Source: Acidobacteriaceae bacterium
GTDB lineage: Bacteria; Acidobacteriota; Terriglobia; Terriglobales; Acidobacteriaceae
Direction of reading: 5' to 3'
DNA length: 42,958 nucleotides
Assembly (NCBI GenBank): GCA_030838385.1
Contig: JAUTWX010000405.1
Location: 1 to 42,958 of the forward strand
Below, in pieces: positions 42,049-42,958 of this stretch. A model generated the notes under the pieces. The model saw only the letters and a program-made list of their open reading frames with translations. It did not search any database and had not been told where the DNA came from. Positions within the stretch are counted from its first letter, which is position 1. Each line of letters begins with the position of its first letter. The position numbers and the translations under genes were made by a program.

Positions 42049-42958
42049 ATGGCAGCAGCCAATGGCAACCGCGGCTCCATCCGCGTCGGCATCTCCGGCT
42101 GGACTTATGCGCCCTGGCGCGGCGTCTTCTATCCGGAGCGCCTGCCGCATACGCGCGAGCTCGCCTACGCCGCCGAGCGCTTCTCCACCATCGAGATCAA
42201 CGGCACCTTCTATTCCCTGCAGCGTCCTTCGAGCTTCGCCTCGTGGGCCGCCGCGACCCCGGATGACTTTGTCTTCAGCGTGAAGGGCTCGCGGTTCATC
42301 ACCCACATGCTGCGCCTGCGCAATGTCGAGCAGGCGCTCGCCAACTTCTTTGCCTCTGGCCTGCTGCTCCTCGGACCAAAGCTTGGCCCCATCCTGTGGC
42401 AGTTCTCGCCGGACTTCGCCTTCGACCCATCCCGGCTCGAGGAATTCTTTCAACTCCTGCCGCGCACCACAACGGAAGCTGCAGAGCTCGGCCGCCGACA
42501 CGATCACCGCGTCGAGGGTCGCGCTCACACGGAAACCGCGGACGTCCGACCGATACGCCACGCCATCGAGATTCGTAACGACAGCTTTCTCACCGACGAC
42601 TTCAGCCGGCTGCTGCGCCGGTATCGGATAGCTCTCGTCTGCGCGGATACGGTGAGCTGGCCGCGCCCGGTCGATGCCACTACGGACTTCGTCTACTGCC
42701 GCCTTCATGGTTCGCGTGTGCTCTATGCCAGCGGCTACGGCCGCCAGGCCATCGCCACCTGGGCCGACCGCATCGCGGCCTGGGCCAGCGGGAATCCACC
42801 CAGCGGCAAACGCATCTCCGAATTCAGCGATAGAGAAGCGCGCCCGCACGACGTCTACGTCTACTTCGACAATGATGCAAAGGTGCGCGCACCCGGGGAC
42901 GCCCTCAGCCTCGAACGGCGTCTCGCGAGGCTGGGGCTTCTCCAGCCTTTTCAAAAAC
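42049..42958 (+). CDS. DUF72 (YecE-like) protein, truncated by the window end
   Basis: This gene is missing from the ORF track because it has no stop in the window. The frame starts at the ATG at 42049 (an in-frame ATG at 41980 is possible) and reads IRVGISGWTYAPWRGVFYPE, then a TIM-barrel-like run with FSTIEINGTFYSLQRPSSFA, FVFSVKGSRFITH and GPILWQFSP, and near the end VYVYFDNDAK. These are the hallmarks of DUF72 proteins. The barrel fold suggests an enzyme, possibly a hydrolase, but the activity is unknown. About 303 residues are visible. The minus-strand ORF 42040..42954 is its shadow. Confidence 0.9.
   Translation, partial: MAAANGNRGSIRVGISGWTYAPWRGVFYPERLPHTRELAYAAERFSTIEINGTFYSLQRPSSFASWAAATPDDFVFSVKGSRFITHMLRLRNVEQALANFFASGLLLLGPKLGPILWQFSPDFAFDPSRLEEFFQLLPRTTTEAAELGRRHDHRVEGRAHTETADVRPIRHAIEIRNDSFLTDDFSRLLRRYRIALVCADTVSWPRPVDATTDFVYCRLHGSRVLYASGYGRQAIATWADRIAAWASGNPPSGKRISEFSDREARPHDVYVYFDNDAKVRAPGDALSLERRLARLGLLQPFQK

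Noticed and set aside
42040-42954. 304-residue minus-strand ORF at the right edge
   Set aside because: The plus strand encodes a DUF72 protein over the same bases, so this is its shadow.
1-42958. CRISPR array or insertion sequence
   Set aside because: No regular repeat-spacer pattern and no transposase-like protein were seen on either strand.

Overview
The window looks like chromosome from a soil acidobacterium of the Terriglobales type (Granulicella, Edaphobacter or Terriglobus relatives). This is inferred from family content: an Oar-like TonB receptor with a carboxypeptidase-regulatory N-terminus, a TPR plus CRTAC1/ASPIC-UnbV pair, a DUF5107-TPR protein, and small proteins ending in an AQRKRWAxQK motif. 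No rRNA, CRISPR array or intact mobile element was seen.

Bases 1-6.8 kb form an accessory strip. It starts with the last 61 codons of what looks like a phage terminase large subunit. It continues with a HEPN-motif protein, a membrane gene that has lost its 3' end, a REC-RsbRD response regulator, several small acidobacterial hypothetical genes, a frameshifted zinc-ribbon gene and a 42-codon stump of a response regulator. It ends at a 45-nt copy of the 3' half of an initiator tRNA, from the anticodon loop to CCA, followed by a terminator. I read this as the attR boundary of a decayed integrated element.

From 7.5 to 11.9 kb there is a Tat-exported PaoABC-like molybdenum aldehyde oxidoreductase operon (2Fe-2S, Moco and FAD/4Fe-4S subunits) and a small Cys-rich protein. 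From 11.9 to 22.4 kb lies a polysaccharide locus: GH3 and GH30 hydrolases on the minus strand, divergent from a TonB-dependent receptor, then a TPR lipoprotein-like protein translationally coupled to a CRTAC1 protein. The divergent intergenic region carries two matching 18-nt inverted repeats, one touching the GH30 -10 element.

From 22.47 to 23.79 kb sits a shattered kdpABC operon. Its KdpB middle piece is inverted relative to the flanking kdpA, kdpB and kdpC pieces. From 23.9 to 30.0 kb a DUF5107-TPR protein and a sugar/H+ symporter form an operon convergent with a LacI-type regulator. An identical 17-nt operator-like sequence stands before both the operon and the regulator gene, which suggests a self-contained sugar regulon.

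From 30.1 to 33.7 kb is a ku-ligD end-joining operon. On the minus strand from 33.7 to 35.8 kb are a UDP-sugar 6-dehydrogenase, dut and a third AQRRRWAKQK protein. From 36.1 to 41.9 kb is trehalose metabolism (otsB-otsA, then treZ) with a PAS histidine kinase between. The window closes inside a DUF72 gene that is absent from the ORF track.
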